From NCBI RefSeq assembly GCF_032362555.1, contig NC_083530.1:3688001-3752000 (forward strand): 64,000 bases of DNA, in the 5' to 3' direction. Positions within the stretch are counted from its first letter, which is position 1. Each line of letters begins with the position of its first letter. Below are positions 32,762-43,930 of this stretch, one piece after another. Made by a program: the position numbers and the translations under genes. The notes beneath the pieces were generated by a model. The model did not search any database. It was given only the letters and a program-made list of their open reading frames with translations, and was not told the DNA's origin. The DNA comes from Amyelois transitella. Its lineage: Eukaryota; Arthropoda; Insecta; Lepidoptera; Pyralidae.

Positions 32762-35700
32762 ATGAAGTGTGGAATTGTTGCCGTCTACGTTTTGCAAACG
32801 ATTTTTTTGACGGTAGGTAAGTTTATTTTAGCGAAAATAAAAAAATAAAATAAAACCAGCGTATTTTCAAAACACTTTCAAATTATACAAATCTCCTAAA
32901 TATGCTTAATCAGAACTTTGGCTTATTAAGCATATATTAGGAATTAAAACTACACCAAATTTAATTGCAGTGGCTAACTCTACAGTGACTAATACGTTCG
33001 TTTGGGAAAATCATACAAAAATGCAATAAAAGAAGACGCATCTAACTAACATCTAACAACTTAATACACAAAAACACAATAAATGAATAATTTATCAAAA
33101 TTCCGCAGGAATGTAGACTAAGAGAAGGAAATGGTGATGCAGGCTCAAATGAAGAAGATTATGGATATTCTGTTAACAGAGACAACATGCCCGAGGTACT
33201 AGACCCACCGGTAAGTACTGGATTTCCCAAACTTAAAATAATAATAATGAAACAAAAAAAAAGAATAATGAAGCCATGCATAACAAAACTCCCTGTTGAT
33301 GATAATTTAAACTTTTCAGCAAAAAAGTCCCCAACTTGAAAGTGAAATTGCTGCTGGAAGTTTTGCTGATGCTCTGTCGCCAAATGAACATTATTCCATA
33401 TCTAATCTGTATAATGATTTGGGTAGAAGATTTGTTCCACAGTATCCATATTATGAGAAAGAGGTAAGTCTCCAACTACTTATTTTTAATTGGGTACTTC
33501 TTACTCGTTCTAATGTTACCTATATAATGTTCAAAGAACTTGCTTGAGTGCATTCTGAAAACGCTGCAGATTAGACAAATGCGAACGAGAAAGATCGAAA
33601 AGCAGTATCTAGTACAACTGAGATTACGCAAAGATGAGAGAGAAATAAATATGTTTGTTACTAGTTTTCATGAAATTTTTAATAATAATGTAAAAAGTCC
33701 GATTGTTCATTGTTTTATCATTCTGTTTTCTTTGTTCGTACTATCAAAGTCATTTATGAGGACCTTTTGTTTTTAGAAACAATCTGAGGAAGACAAAAAA
33801 GCGGAAGATAATTTACACAAAGTGATACAGGTAGGTGAGAACACAGATGGAATGCCAGGAGAAGACCGATTTCCATCGCCGCCGACGGACGAACTCCTTA
33901 AAGGTCAACGCAGACTTGGCCACACCACAGTCTTCGTATTCGAAACGTTTTTATAAAGTTTTGTATTCAACTTTGCGCACTCGCCTGCGCCGTTTTCACC
34001 ACAGTACCTACCTGAATAATAGCTATCACTAATACTGAGGTGCGTAAGGAGCGGCTAAATCTGCGTTTATCTTAAGGGCCCTTAGACCCAGATCTACGTT
34101 GAAAAGTTTGTCTTTCTCTCTTCCTAGTGGTTTGGTTAACCTCAAAGATAAATAGAGAGTAAACGTTCATGAATACGAGTACACATCGTCAACGAGCTCG
34201 CAAACGTTAACTAGGTACTTATGTATATTTTCCTCCAACTATAAGCATATATTAGGATTTAACTACACTTAAATTAACTACAGTGGCTGACTCTAATGTG
34301 ACTTATTCCCCCAACTAACAAATAATTATTCAAGTGGAAAAGGCATAATAAAGTGCAGAAAGAGATGAGCTTGTAGAGTTACCTATTACATCTCAGAATT
34401 ATTAAAGATGGATAAATGTGCATCGAAAGGAAATATTCACTCATTTTCTTATATTATATTCAGACGAGATCAGAGATAAACGGATTCTTTTTTCCAGGAC
34501 ACCAAAGCTAAATACGAAAGTGATGACATTAAACTTCTTCCAGTCAAGGTAAGGTTTAACTATCAGGGAAAATCTGAAAAATCATTTCTTTACCTTCTCT
34601 TATAAAGCTCTTTCTTTTACCTAAGGGTCAGATAATAAGTAGCCTGATAACCCAATTGGTCTGAGGATTGATTTTTAGATATAATACTTATAATTTAAGA
34701 AAACTTATTTTGGCGATGGTACAATCAATGGGAGCATTTGCACTTCACTCCATTGGTATATAAGAATTCCGTGAACTGACTTTTAATAATACTAACTAAC
34801 CTCAAATATCTGTAGGCTTCACCAGAATTCGTCATGGAAGTCGCAAAGCAATCCAAATTGCTTGAAGATTCAAAACCTGTGAATCCTACTGATGAACTGA
34901 TCACTAAAGACAGCTTGAGATCAGGGGTAAGAAAAATACATATAAGTAATCACCTCTATATCCTTAGCGGGGACCACAGAGCTAATAAACTTGAACAGAC
35001 TGAAAGGTCACGTACAGTGTATGGCTTAATGATGATATCGAGATTCAAATAGTGACAAATTTTTAATACTTAAGATTTATGCACTAGTAACCATTGCATA
35101 TTTTTCTGTGGCCCAAAAATCAAACATTAGATCAAGGGACTTTCTGGTGAAAAAATTGAGTATCCTAAACTGCCGAGCTTGCCTACAAACATATATGTCA
35201 AGTTAGATGTAGGTAAGTGATTTTCAACCAGAGGTGGCAAGTGGAAAGATGTAATCTCTGCCAACCGTTCTAGGAAAGGGTAGTGTATTTTCTTTCTCAT
35301 CAATATGCTCTCCACAGCTAATAATCAATTTGTGTGTAACATTTTTTTAAAGGACTATTGGAACGATTTTTGGAAAGAAGATGTGAATCCGAATATTCTT
35401 CGAACTGGTAATGAGAAATATTCACAAAAGGTGAACAATTTTTTTCTTACAACATACCTAACTGACAAAGAGGACTCAACTTAGTTATAGTTACTTAGTT
35501 AAATGCTGAATAATAGATTAATGTGGACATAAAGGTGCCAAAAGATCCATTAATGGATTTCCAAAATGTATTTTAGTAGACGTAGGAAACAAGAATTACA
35601 GAGATAAGACGGTGGATAACTTACTTACTCCAGCGGGTTTATCAGCCAACGTTAACAAGGCATCTTCTCTTTTTAACCAAAGAGAAAAAGAGAGAAAAAA

Positions 35701-36795
35701 CATAGGACGTCTTCCTCCTGATATTAGTCTCGGATACATCCTCACTTTTTGAAGAGATGCCAAATGTATCTTGAACCATGATCCTGGGGTCAGTTTTATT
35801 TTTATCCGAAGCGTCTTCCGTCTCACCTCCGCAATTTCGCATGGAAACCTTATATTGGATCATGGTAACACCTCCAGTTTTCCCCCACTGAGGAAGATAA
35901 GACATAAAACTTTGTCAAAATTAATCAATAACCTCTCTGTATCATGCTTAAAGGCAAAATCCAACCTCTTCTAAAGGTAGGACAATAATTCACAACTACC
36001 CGAAAATACACCAACCAATTTTCACGTTCTTATGAGTATGGACTAATCGCCTATTAATATTTTATCTCCGATTCCAGGAAACTGTTCGACCGTTACCAAA
36101 ATTAGTAAGTCTACATACCTAACTACATACATACATATAGTCACGACTATATCCCTTGCGGGGTAGACAAAGCCAGCAGTCTTGAAAGACTGAAAGGCCA
36201 CGTTCAGCTGTTAGGCTTAATGATAGAATTTAGTAAGTATGTGTATCTTAATCATATATTCCTGATTATATTCTAGTTATCTTGAAATCTCAGGGTCTGT
36301 TATAAACAACTTACATAAGTGATAGGCAGTTTCCACACTGTGCAAGAATCCTGTGAATTACTAGCCCATTGAGTTGTCTTATCCCCAGTGGGTTAAAGAA
36401 TCCTTACTTTATTAGATTTTCCCTTAATAGACTCTCGCACGGAAAAAAAACGGAACACACTTTATACTATGTTCTTTTACCACAAAATGGTAACTAAACA
36501 TTTGAATAGGAACCTATCTAGTCAAGTTTCATTGCAGTGTAGGTATTGTTCCGCCGCTTCTATACATGCGCTTTGGAAGTGTAACGAAGTAGGTAGTTAC
36601 AATTAGATTTAAGTGATGTGTCGTCAATAAGTGATACATTGTATCCAATTTTGTAAATAAATCTATTCTATTCTATTAATTTGTTCCCAGGGCTCAATAA
36701 AAACCAAGATAATGCCTGGGACGAAGCTTTACCAATTAATATCAGTTTTGAAACGAATTTCCCCAAAGTTTTTGTATGTAATGAATGTAAATTGA
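32762..36795 (+). CDS. Secreted protein of unknown function built from nine phase-0 exons (about 240 aa)
   Basis: Proposed exons: 32762-32812, 33109-33210, 33320-33463, 33777-33830, 34498-34548, 34816-34926, 35353-35430, 36078-36104 and 36691-36795 (TGA). Exon 1 is a hydrophobic leader (MKCGIVAVYVLQTIFLT). The rest is hydrophilic and acidic: ECRLREGNGDAGSNEEDYGY, NLYNDLGRRFVPQYPYYEKE, KQSEEDKKAEDNLHKVIQ, DTKAKYESDDIKLLPVK, DYWNDFWKEDVNPNILRTGN, with a basic end (GTKLYQLISVLKRISPKF). Every exon is a multiple of three and every intron is phase 0, so exons can be skipped without loss of frame. Exon boundaries were picked by eye, so one or two small exons may be wrong or missing. No domain is recognised. 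Confidence 0.6.
34950..35060 (-). repeat. REP-A fragment
   Basis: CCTCTATATCCTTAGCGGGG, GAACAGACTGAAAGGTCACG and GATTCAAATAGTGACAAAT mark the tail half of REP-A. It sits just after the 34816-34926 exon. A REP-B piece follows at about 35160-35290. Confidence 0.65.
35690..35900 (-). repeat. REP-E SINE fragment
   Basis: CTTCCTCCTGATATTAGTCT, CCATGATCCTGGGGTCAG and TTGGATCATGGTAACACCTC are the reverse complement of the 3' half of REP-E. The reading frames across it are incidental. Confidence 0.7.
36115..36232 (-). repeat. REP-A fragment
   Basis: ACATACATACATATAGTCAC, CCCTTGCGGGGTAGACAAAG and AAAGGCCACGTTCAGCTG. It starts about 10 bases after the donor of the tiny exon 36078-36104. Confidence 0.8.
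36525..36680 (+). repeat. REP-D repeat
   Basis: GCAGTGTAGGTATTG, CCGCCGCTTCTATACATGCG, AAGTGATGTGTCGTCAATAA and a CTATTCTATTCTATTA tail. The tail runs to within about 10 bases of the acceptor at 36691, so the repeat supplies part of the polypyrimidine tract. Confidence 0.8.
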
Positions 36796-37033
36796 AAAAT
36801 ATATGGCATGGCCATTTGGATATGACCATATAGTTTATTTTATTTGATACCACAATATTTTTAAAATTGTAAGGTATATTGAAAGTTAGCTCTTGCATCC
36901 GTTCTTGTTATTTATGCATGCCATTCTTCATCCAATCAACAAAATAACTGCGTAAGTGAATATACCGGAAAAATACGTTCGTTGACATACAGATATTAGA
37001 TAGAAACAATTATATGTAGTCAACGAATATATC

Positions 37034-38215
37034 TTATGTACGTTTATGAAAAGGTGCGTTTACATGGTCAATAGTCAGCGTATTTGTCTGGAGCTGACCA
37101 TAAATATTTTTAAGGCTACACATTTCTATAAAAGCCTTCTGTAGGCATTGTTTAACTCTTTTCTTTATCCTACAACCGTCATCATACTCTATATAATCAA
37201 CGAAATTCCTCAGAGAATCCCTTAAAGTTTTTGGGTTCCTGATTTTGGTCATACCTTTTATAAAATAGTCAATGCTCTTCGGGTAAGCATTGATGAATGT
37301 CACTATTTCACCCAATCTCATTTCGTGTTCTTTCCTCAGTTTGATTCCCAATGCATGCCTATATTCGGCTTCTTTCTTTAACGTTTCCTGAGATTTTTTT
37401 TTTTGTTTGAAATGTCTCGGCATGTAATCGTATTGGCCGTAAAAATCTTTTTCTTTTTGTAACGTTCTCCTATATGAATCAAAGCTTAACAAGTCTTCTA
37501 GGTCATCGTTCAGAAATTTCACTAAAATAATTTTCATAAATCCTGAATCATAACCGTCAGATTCTTCATAAAGTGTCGTTTTATTGAATGGTAAGTAGTT
37601 TAGTTCAGGGAAATTATTGTGATCGAAGTAATCGTCTTCAGAAAGGTGCTCCGCAAACGCACGAGGTAAGACAGCGAGCTGAAATTTATGATGAACTGAC
37701 ATAAAATCCACAAAGATGTTAAGGTTAAGGAGCGTTCCAACTAAGGGTGCACGACACATAACACACTCTTAGGAAAATCGGGTATACAAAGGGAGTGTTA
37801 ATGGGAATGTTGGAGTGGGAAGGCCAACTGAAATGACGAACGTACATTGATCAATTCAGGGACGTTTTGGCAGAGTCAGGCGCAACGATTGTACACTCAT
37901 ATCATGAACCATCGTGAGGAAACCTGCACGTTCAGGCAAATGGATGTATAACCATGATCGAATACGGCTTTAAGTTCCCCTGCGTTGGTTGCAGAGGTCA
38001 GATGAAAGTCAAATCGTGTAAAAACCTGACTCACCCAATCATAGAATCCATGGTCAAGAGCGTACTCCGGGCTCCTCTCAAGAGTGGTTAAGATGTAACC
38101 GGAACTATAGCCAGGAGGAAGATCATAAACTATAATTTGGCACGTAACCATTAACCAAATAAATAAATACGGAGAAAAAGAAAATAACAATTACAATAAA
38201 TATGAACGCAGTCAT
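37034..38215 (-). CDS. Secreted protein of unknown function (about 238 aa)
   Basis: The main exon is 37034-37678. A first exon at 38144-38215 codes a strong signal peptide (MTAFIFIVIVIFFFSVFIYL then VNGY) with A at -3. Two joins are possible: TAC|GTGCCA to the acceptor before CTCGCT at 37678 (phase 0), or AATG|GTTACG to an upstream acceptor (TTTATGTCAG) in phase 1. Both keep the same main frame. The mature part begins LAVLPRAFAEHLSEDDYFDH, is rich in Lys, Asp and Tyr, and has a helical, charged middle (SYRRTLQKEKDFYGQYDYMP, RIKKRVKQCLQKAFIEM). Two cysteines near the C-terminus (DDGC, KQC, plus MCSL) may pair. No family is recognised. A SYRR-x2-Q-x2-K-x2-Y pattern also occurs in the neighbour at 39514-40134, hinting at distant relationship. 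The open frame continues upstream to an in-frame ATG at 37759, a fallback start without a leader. Confidence 0.6.
37905..38128 (+). repeat. REP-E SINE, head-less, inside the first intron of the minus-strand gene
   Basis: CCATCGTGAGGAAACCTGCA, ATAACCATGATCGAATACGG, AAAACCTGACTCACCCAATC and GGAACTATAGCCAGGAGGAA. Its 3' end is about 16 bases from the donor of the signal-peptide exon. A REP-B start fragment precedes it at about 37810-37880. Confidence 0.8.
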
Positions 38216-38454
38216 TGTTTTATATCACTCTGCGAGATGCAATATATAAGTACAAATACCTAACATTGCAGCATTTTGTGTGGGTAGTAAATATAATATT
38301 GGATTGGATACGTAATAAAATCCGATCAAATGCGTGTTGCAACAAAAAATACTGCACATGAAACAAATCTATGCTTTTCAAATTTCAATCGATCCTCACT
38401 ACAAGTATGTAAACTTCATTAAAATCGAGTCAAATTTATATGGTCAACCTGCAG

Positions 38455-38655
38455 ATGGTGCCGTGTGGCGCCCAGCATTTTAGAATAGGACCACTCCGTA
38501 TCTTTCACATGTCGTAAAATAAACTAGAGAATCTCCTTTTGGGCGATGGGCTAGCAACCTGTTACTATTTGAATCTCAATTCCACCATTAGGCCTAACAG
38601 CTGAACGTGTCCTATCAGAAAAAGACTGCTGGCTGGATTATATGAATGAATGAAT
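38455..38655 (+). repeat. REP-A copy, diverged
   Basis: GGTGCCGTGTGGCGCCCAGC start, GGGCGATGGGCTAGCAACCT and CAGCTGAACGTGTCCTATC, ending in GAATGAATGAAT. It lies upstream of the minus-strand secreted-protein gene. About 38660-39060 holds nothing else I can name. Confidence 0.75.
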
Positions 38656-39080
38656 AGAAACAAATTATGTACGGCTACAGAAATATCTCAAGAAATCTGC
38701 CAGAGTTGGTATTGTTATGGTATTGTTACATGTCGATGGGAACGCTAATAAAGAATAAAACCATGTAGTTAAAACAAACTTTTAATCAATTAATTCATAC
38801 AATTATGAGTTGCACCCTCAGCCTTCACGGATTTGGGTCCGCTTGAAATCAAATGTCAAATCACCCTGTCACTGGCGGCCATTTTTGAAGATGGTCTATA
38901 ATGAGAGTATTCATGGGTATATTATTTTGAAACTGGCAAGATTGACTGGTCCGGAAAAATTTTGCACACCTAAAAATACACAAAATTAATTTCCACAGAT
39001 TTTCTAACTTTGTTATAGTTAACGTCAAACTTGACTTTGCGGTTACAGTCATAATAATGGTATGTTGATTAAAAGTGGAG

Positions 39081-39435
39081 AGAGTCGGTGGTCGAATCGG
39101 TAAGATGCCCGGTTAAAAAGCGTGATGCGCAGAGCACAGGTTCAAATCCCACCCCGGCCATGTTCCAATGACTATTTCCGAAGTTATGTACATTCGTTTG
39201 AATACTAACCGATGCTGTTACGGTGGGGAAAAACATAGCGAGGAAACGTGCACATTCAGGTAACTGGATGTGTAACCATGGATCCAATACAGATTAGGCT
39301 TACCTGCAAAGGTTTCGGAGGTCAGATGCTTCATGAAAAAACCAAGCGGTCCTGAAACTTGGATCATGGTCAATAAGGAACACCCCAAGCTGAGAAGTGA
39401 GGATGTAACCGGGACTTAAGCCAGGAGTAAGAAAA
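39081..39435 (+). repeat. REP-E SINE, nearly full length
   Basis: tRNA-derived head (GTGGTCGAATCGGTAAGATG; B box CAGGTTCAAATCCCACCCCG), then CCAATGACTATTTCCGAAG, ACCGATGCTGTTACGGTGGG, and the end CCGGGACTTAAGCCAGGAG. It lies about 80 bases past the stop codon of the 39514-40134 gene. Confidence 0.85.
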
Positions 39436-39513
39436 ATAATGGAATTATTTCTTCTCTCGCAGTTTCACAATCCTCTAGACCCGAAGAGAGAAAGACAAAA
39501 ATGAAGAAAAAAA

Positions 39514-40134
39514 TTACTTCAGAGCTCTAATAATTTTCCTTCTATCCCTCAAATCGCACAAGGCGGGCACGTGCCCCTGAAGCAAAGCAAACATTTTCGT
39601 AATCTCATCCGGGTGCGCTTTCTTCCCTGACAAACCCTTTATTTGGTCTTGAAAATAAATAGTAGCCATCATACGAGTTTTCAGAAAATCCAACAATTTC
39701 AATACTTTCTTCTTAAAAGGTTTAACATTTTTTTTCATTACTTTGGTATCACGCAAATCGTACAGACTTTTGACACCTTGAAATATTCTACGGTACGAAT
39801 GATTCTCGCTATTAATATCATTATCTTGATCGTCTTCAGTTAGGTTATCGAGGTAAATTATTTTCAATTCTGGTGTTTTATCATTATAATATATAGCTTC
39901 GTTCGAAATTGGAATTGGAGGTAATTCTGAAATTTCTCCCAAGTCCTTGTCAGTTTTGACTTCTGTCCCACAAAGTAATATGACTGTACTAATCTGTAAA
40001 TTTTACACATTCAAATTAAATGATCGAAAATTCTGGTTAGTTTAAAAGTATATAAGATGGCAAGATATGTCTTCGCCAAATATTAAGTTATATATTAAAA
40101 AAAAATTACACATTACTTTTAGAATCAGGTTCAT
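39514..40134 (-). CDS. Small secreted protein of unknown function (165 aa)
   Basis: Two exons: 40117-40134 (ATG plus five codons, MNLILK, donor GTAATG) and 39514-39993 (acceptor TTTTACAG). Together they give a signal peptide MNLILKISTVILLCG followed by TEVKTDKDLGEISELPPIPI. The mature part has an acidic stretch (DNLTEDDQDNDINSENHS), then a basic helical half (SYRRIFQGVKSLYDLRDTKV, KKNVKPFKKKVLKLLDFLKT) and ends RDRRKIIRALK. Without the first exon the frame has no ATG before the acidic region, and the codons right after the acceptor are hydrophobic, so the two-exon model is favoured. Domain unknown. It shares the secretory layout, strand and the SYRR pattern with the gene at 37034-38215. Confidence 0.6.
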
Positions 40135-41391
40135 CTTTGAATATTTTTTCTATGAAATACATATATAACAAAATTTAACGATCCGAAATATTATAAATTT
40201 TTCTTATCAAGAAACCTACTTGTGGTGTTCGATTTATAGCCGCAAGTTATAAAGGTATTAACAAAACTATAAACAATATTTTAAATTTGCAACTTTTAAC
40301 ATAAAAAATTTTCATGGTTCTTGGGGTATCTGACAACAGACAACTCCAGATACTTTTATCCGTCAAATACATTTGTTTTTAATTTTTAGGGACATTATAC
40401 ATCAACAAGTATTACAAAACTAAAGAATTTTGTATTCTGGATTACGAAACAGAAAAATATCACTCGTTACAATTAGTTAAAAATCAATGCTGTTGATAAA
40501 AATGTGTTTTTTAATATCATTGATATTAATTCAAAAGGTATTGGTATTATAATAAAAAATTATATCCTCAAAGGACTGATTTGCTTGTAATATCTTTTTA
40601 TAAGCTTTGTAAGCTTGAATGGTAACTGATATCTTTTCCTACCGTACCGATTGTAGAAATCAATCAAAAGGAATGATAATTTTAACTTGGGTTCTTATTT
40701 TAGACTACCTCCCTACAAAGTCTCTTTTATCTCCCTTTAGGTTTGTATGTCTCATCCCTATTATAGGGAGAGCTGACGATTCACGATACGCCTCGCGTAG
40801 CCACGCCATCGCTGGTAACCGAGATGAGATTTCAGGTGTCACCACATGCATTACTTGCGCATCTTAGCCGGAGACCTATTCGACCTCTTACGTTCAACTG
40901 TTTCAGGTACAGCCACGAACACTTTTAAAGCCTGAATTCCATTTCATCAACTACCCAGTATTGGCATTTACACAAACACCTATGTCATACACACGGACTA
41001 CAAGGAGAAAGCCACATGTTTGATGTTTTATTTATTTGGCGAAACATGCTGTATAACAGATGTATTTTTTTTATTACATTATTTTTTCCTTTTATTACTG
41101 TTTTTTTTTTTAACAACTAGTTTCTGAGAAAAGATGGCCTATTTTATCGTAACAATATCACCAAACCTTCCTACTTATGTCGTAATGCGAAGTTTTATAG
41201 GAATTTGTGAATTTCTTGGTCTGTACTTATTGTATTTTTAACCGACTACAAAAAAGAAGGAGGTTCTCAATTCGACAGTATATTTTTAAGACCAATAGAT
41301 CAAGCTAAATTTACAATTTCAAGCATAATTAACTATGTTAATGATAAATTTAGATAAAGATACAATTGAAATTAGGTTCATACCTAACTCG
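40135..41391. other. Gap between the secreted-protein cluster and ZMAT5
   Basis: AT-rich sequence with no supportable gene. The open frame at 40619-40867 has no partner exons. Near 41242 an ACCGACTACAAAAAAGAAGG end belongs to the MITE family seen at 26150-26515. Confidence 0.55.
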
Positions 41392-42985
41392 TTACCCCCA
41401 CTCAGTTATCTTCGTATTGGCAAAATCCTCCAGTTTAAATTTCTTGATACTTGGCGGCAGGCCTTCCATAGCATCAAAACTATCATTATATGTCCAAGGT
41501 AGAACATGGGTTAAGCCATTGCTGTCATACAAAACAGTGTTCTCATTTTTGACATTCGGTGCGTTCCTTCCGTCAAGCAGTTTGTTGTAGAGATCTTGAA
41601 ATGATGGAGAGTGGTTGTCTAAATTTGATCTGTTCTTTGTTAACACTGAAATTAAAATGAAAATATAATTTAATAAATATAACTTAAAAAAATTCATTTC
41701 AAACCATTAGTTCTTGAGATTAGCGTGTTCAATCAAACAAACAAACTCTAATATTATAAAGCTGAACTTTATAATATTAGTATAGATATATGGAAACTCT
41801 TGAAAAAGTTGACATATTGACTCTCGGCATCTGCAATCACATGAGTTACAAATATAACCAAATGTGTTAGGCTTGGTCAAACCTAAATACTGGCATACAA
41901 TAAATTCTCTCTCCACCCCTCTAGGGGCAAAATACAGGAGGTCAACTGTATTGTGATGTTAGTGTACAAACAAAGTCGCGTGCAACAACCAGTAACTTAT
42001 AAACTTTTTAATTGGACCTTACCATATTCTCTTAATTGATTGATCTGCTCTTGCGTATAGTGAGAATATCTGCATATGCCTCCAAACTGACATTCTCCTC
42101 GGGCAAAACGGAGACACGGTTTCTTCTTCTGTTCTTCAGCTAGTATTGTTTCCGGGTCTGGAATTTTAAGTTAGTATGTAGTAGTAGTCTTTGCCTACCT
42201 CTCTGGGAAAGAGGCATGATTTTTTGTATTTATGTTGAAGGTGTGTTCTCAGACTTTATAGTTTACTGATGAATACTAAATTGAAGTTTTATAATATGCT
42301 AACTACCTTTGCTCTAGTGGGAATTTCTACGAAATTCTTATCTACTGCTTTGATGAAATTTACTACAAAGAATAAGGAATAAGGGTAGAATGTAGTAAAT
42401 TTCATCAAAACTGTCCAGTAGATTTTAAGTGATAGAGGAACAAACAAACACACACACACCCACATCTTTGCTTCCCCTTAAGTTAACTTTTGAAGCCTGA
42501 AAGATATCATATTCCATACTAAAAGTGTGTTTTGTTTGTATTTCATGTCAAAACAACATAACAATCTTCATTTATAATTTTGAATACATATAGTGTGGAG
42601 TAAGGAGAAGGACGATAGAAAGGATATTTTTCATGTGGGGGAGCAGACGGTTTAAACTAGTTTAAAGCTTAAGCCAGCGTTAACATAATTGATTCACAGC
42701 AATTGTTACAAAAAGCCTGTAGTCGGCCGATCTTTAGAAATAATAACAAGAATCATTAAGTGAGCAAAATGAGCAACATTTTAGACAAGTACAAAAGAAC
42801 CAGGCAGCACTTACAATAACAATAGCGCTTACTAAATACGGTATAAGCTGCTACTAACCTTTAAATTTCTGATAATGTTCTTGAACCAGTTTCTGATGCA
42901 CGATACCTTTGTTATGTGTTTTTACTATGGCAGGTGTCGCTACCATATTTTTATCACAATAATTACAGTAATATCTCTTTCCCAT
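41392..42985 (-). CDS. ZMAT5: U11/U12 small nuclear ribonucleoprotein 20 kDa protein (ZMAT5)
   Basis: Component of the minor spliceosome U11/U12 di-snRNP, which recognises U12-type introns in the nucleus. Exons: 42859-42985, 42023-42157 and 41392-41645 (TAA), together 516 nt or 171 residues, against about 170 for the human protein. Residues 1-30 are a matrin/U1-C-type zinc finger: MGKRYYCNYCDKN with Cys7, Cys10, His24 and His30. Exon 2 encodes a CCCH finger (C-LRFARGE-C-QFGGI-C-RYS-H, spacing C-x7-C-x5-C-x3-H). The C-terminus has LPWTYND and MEGLPPSIKKFKLEDF, the short conserved tail of the family. The upstream in-frame Met at 43090 would add 35 residues, but MGKRYY is the family's usual start. 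It is transcribed away from UVRAG with about 0.95 kb between start codons. Confidence 0.92.
41715..41790 (+). repeat. REP-F end fragment
   Basis: AGTTCTTGAGATTAGCGTGT, AACAAACAAACTCTAATATT and TTTATAATATTAGTATAGAT match the 3' ends of the copies at 15171 and 46683. It lies in the last intron of ZMAT5. A REP-B fragment (CTACCTCTCTGGGAAAGAGG) is at about 42190-42230. Confidence 0.7.
42350..42408. repeat. 18-bp perfect inverted repeat in the first intron of ZMAT5
   Basis: Arms 42350-42367 and 42391-42408 (TTGATGAAATTTACTACA and its complement) with a 23-nt spacer. The pairing continues imperfectly outward (TCTACTGC against the complement of CAGTAGA). Confidence 0.85.
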
Positions 42986-43930
42986 ACTGTAGAAAAAAAT
43001 ATTGGAATTGGAACTCGTATCGTACTCGAACGAAAAGCTTGTCTGTTGATGCCCACGCCGGGTCGCACTGGTAGTATTTATAGATATCAATATTACTCAG
43101 AAAACTCGTTTTCCAGCATTTCAGAACAGTGATTTTATAAATCCTAGCATAAGTCCTAATTAGCTCTCTTCGTATAAAAATCTAAGAAAAATCTCAGAGA
43201 TATCAATCAATCAATCAAATCCGAATTGACAATGACAAATAAATCGATAAACAAAAGACTGACATGACAGTTTTCAGAGAAAAAAATAAGCATAGGAAAA
43301 AGGAAGTTGAAAGTAATCATGGCTTTACCTAAATAATGATTAATTAAGATAATCCACATCTACACTCTAAATACTTTTGTTTTAAATGTGGTTTCGATGG
43401 ACCATTATTATTTATTATTGATATTGATAATTATTAAGTGTGGGTTATTAATCATTTAGTGTTCGTGGAGAAGCACGAGTGTTAATTAGTGTTACATTAA
43501 CAGATTTAATGACTTTTGATGTTGTCCCAAAAAGCCCTGAGAAAGGGTGAAGTAAAGTATCTACTGCTTTTACTCGACCAATACAAAAGTAAAATTTTAT
43601 GATGACCGACTCTAAAATAAGCTCATCATCAAGAAGAAGTTTGATTGCCAAAACAAAGAAAAGAAAAAAATTACATGACAAATGACAGTACAGAAGAACT
43701 TTAAGTGACATTGACAGACTTCTTGCATTGTTGAGAAATATTCAAGTAAAGTAAATTTGTTGAATATTTTTATAGCTTTGCATAGTTTACTTGTTATTAT
43801 AATCAAATTACCATGTGATTTTAAATGCCGCGTATTTGTATTACTGTCACACACAGCCAGTAAAATTGGAAGAAACCTGAGTTCGTTTATCCTTATGTCT
43901 GTATTGTGATCTTTGTTAGTGCAAATTATT
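42986..43930. promoter_or_regulatory. Shared divergent promoter region of ZMAT5 and UVRAG
   Basis: Both start codons face away from this stretch, so both promoters or 5' UTRs must lie in it or in unseen upstream exons. A short TATCAATCAATCAATCAAAT run is at about 43201. No repeat family or TATA box is obvious. This is inference from gene order. Confidence 0.5.

Noticed and set aside
33541-33776. Extra exon of the nine-exon secreted gene
   Set aside because: There is a possible acceptor (CGCTGCAG) and an open frame, but no usable donor that keeps phase; the model works without it.
40619-40867. 82-codon open frame between the secreted cluster and ZMAT5
   Set aside because: No splice sites, signal peptide or recognisable motif support it.
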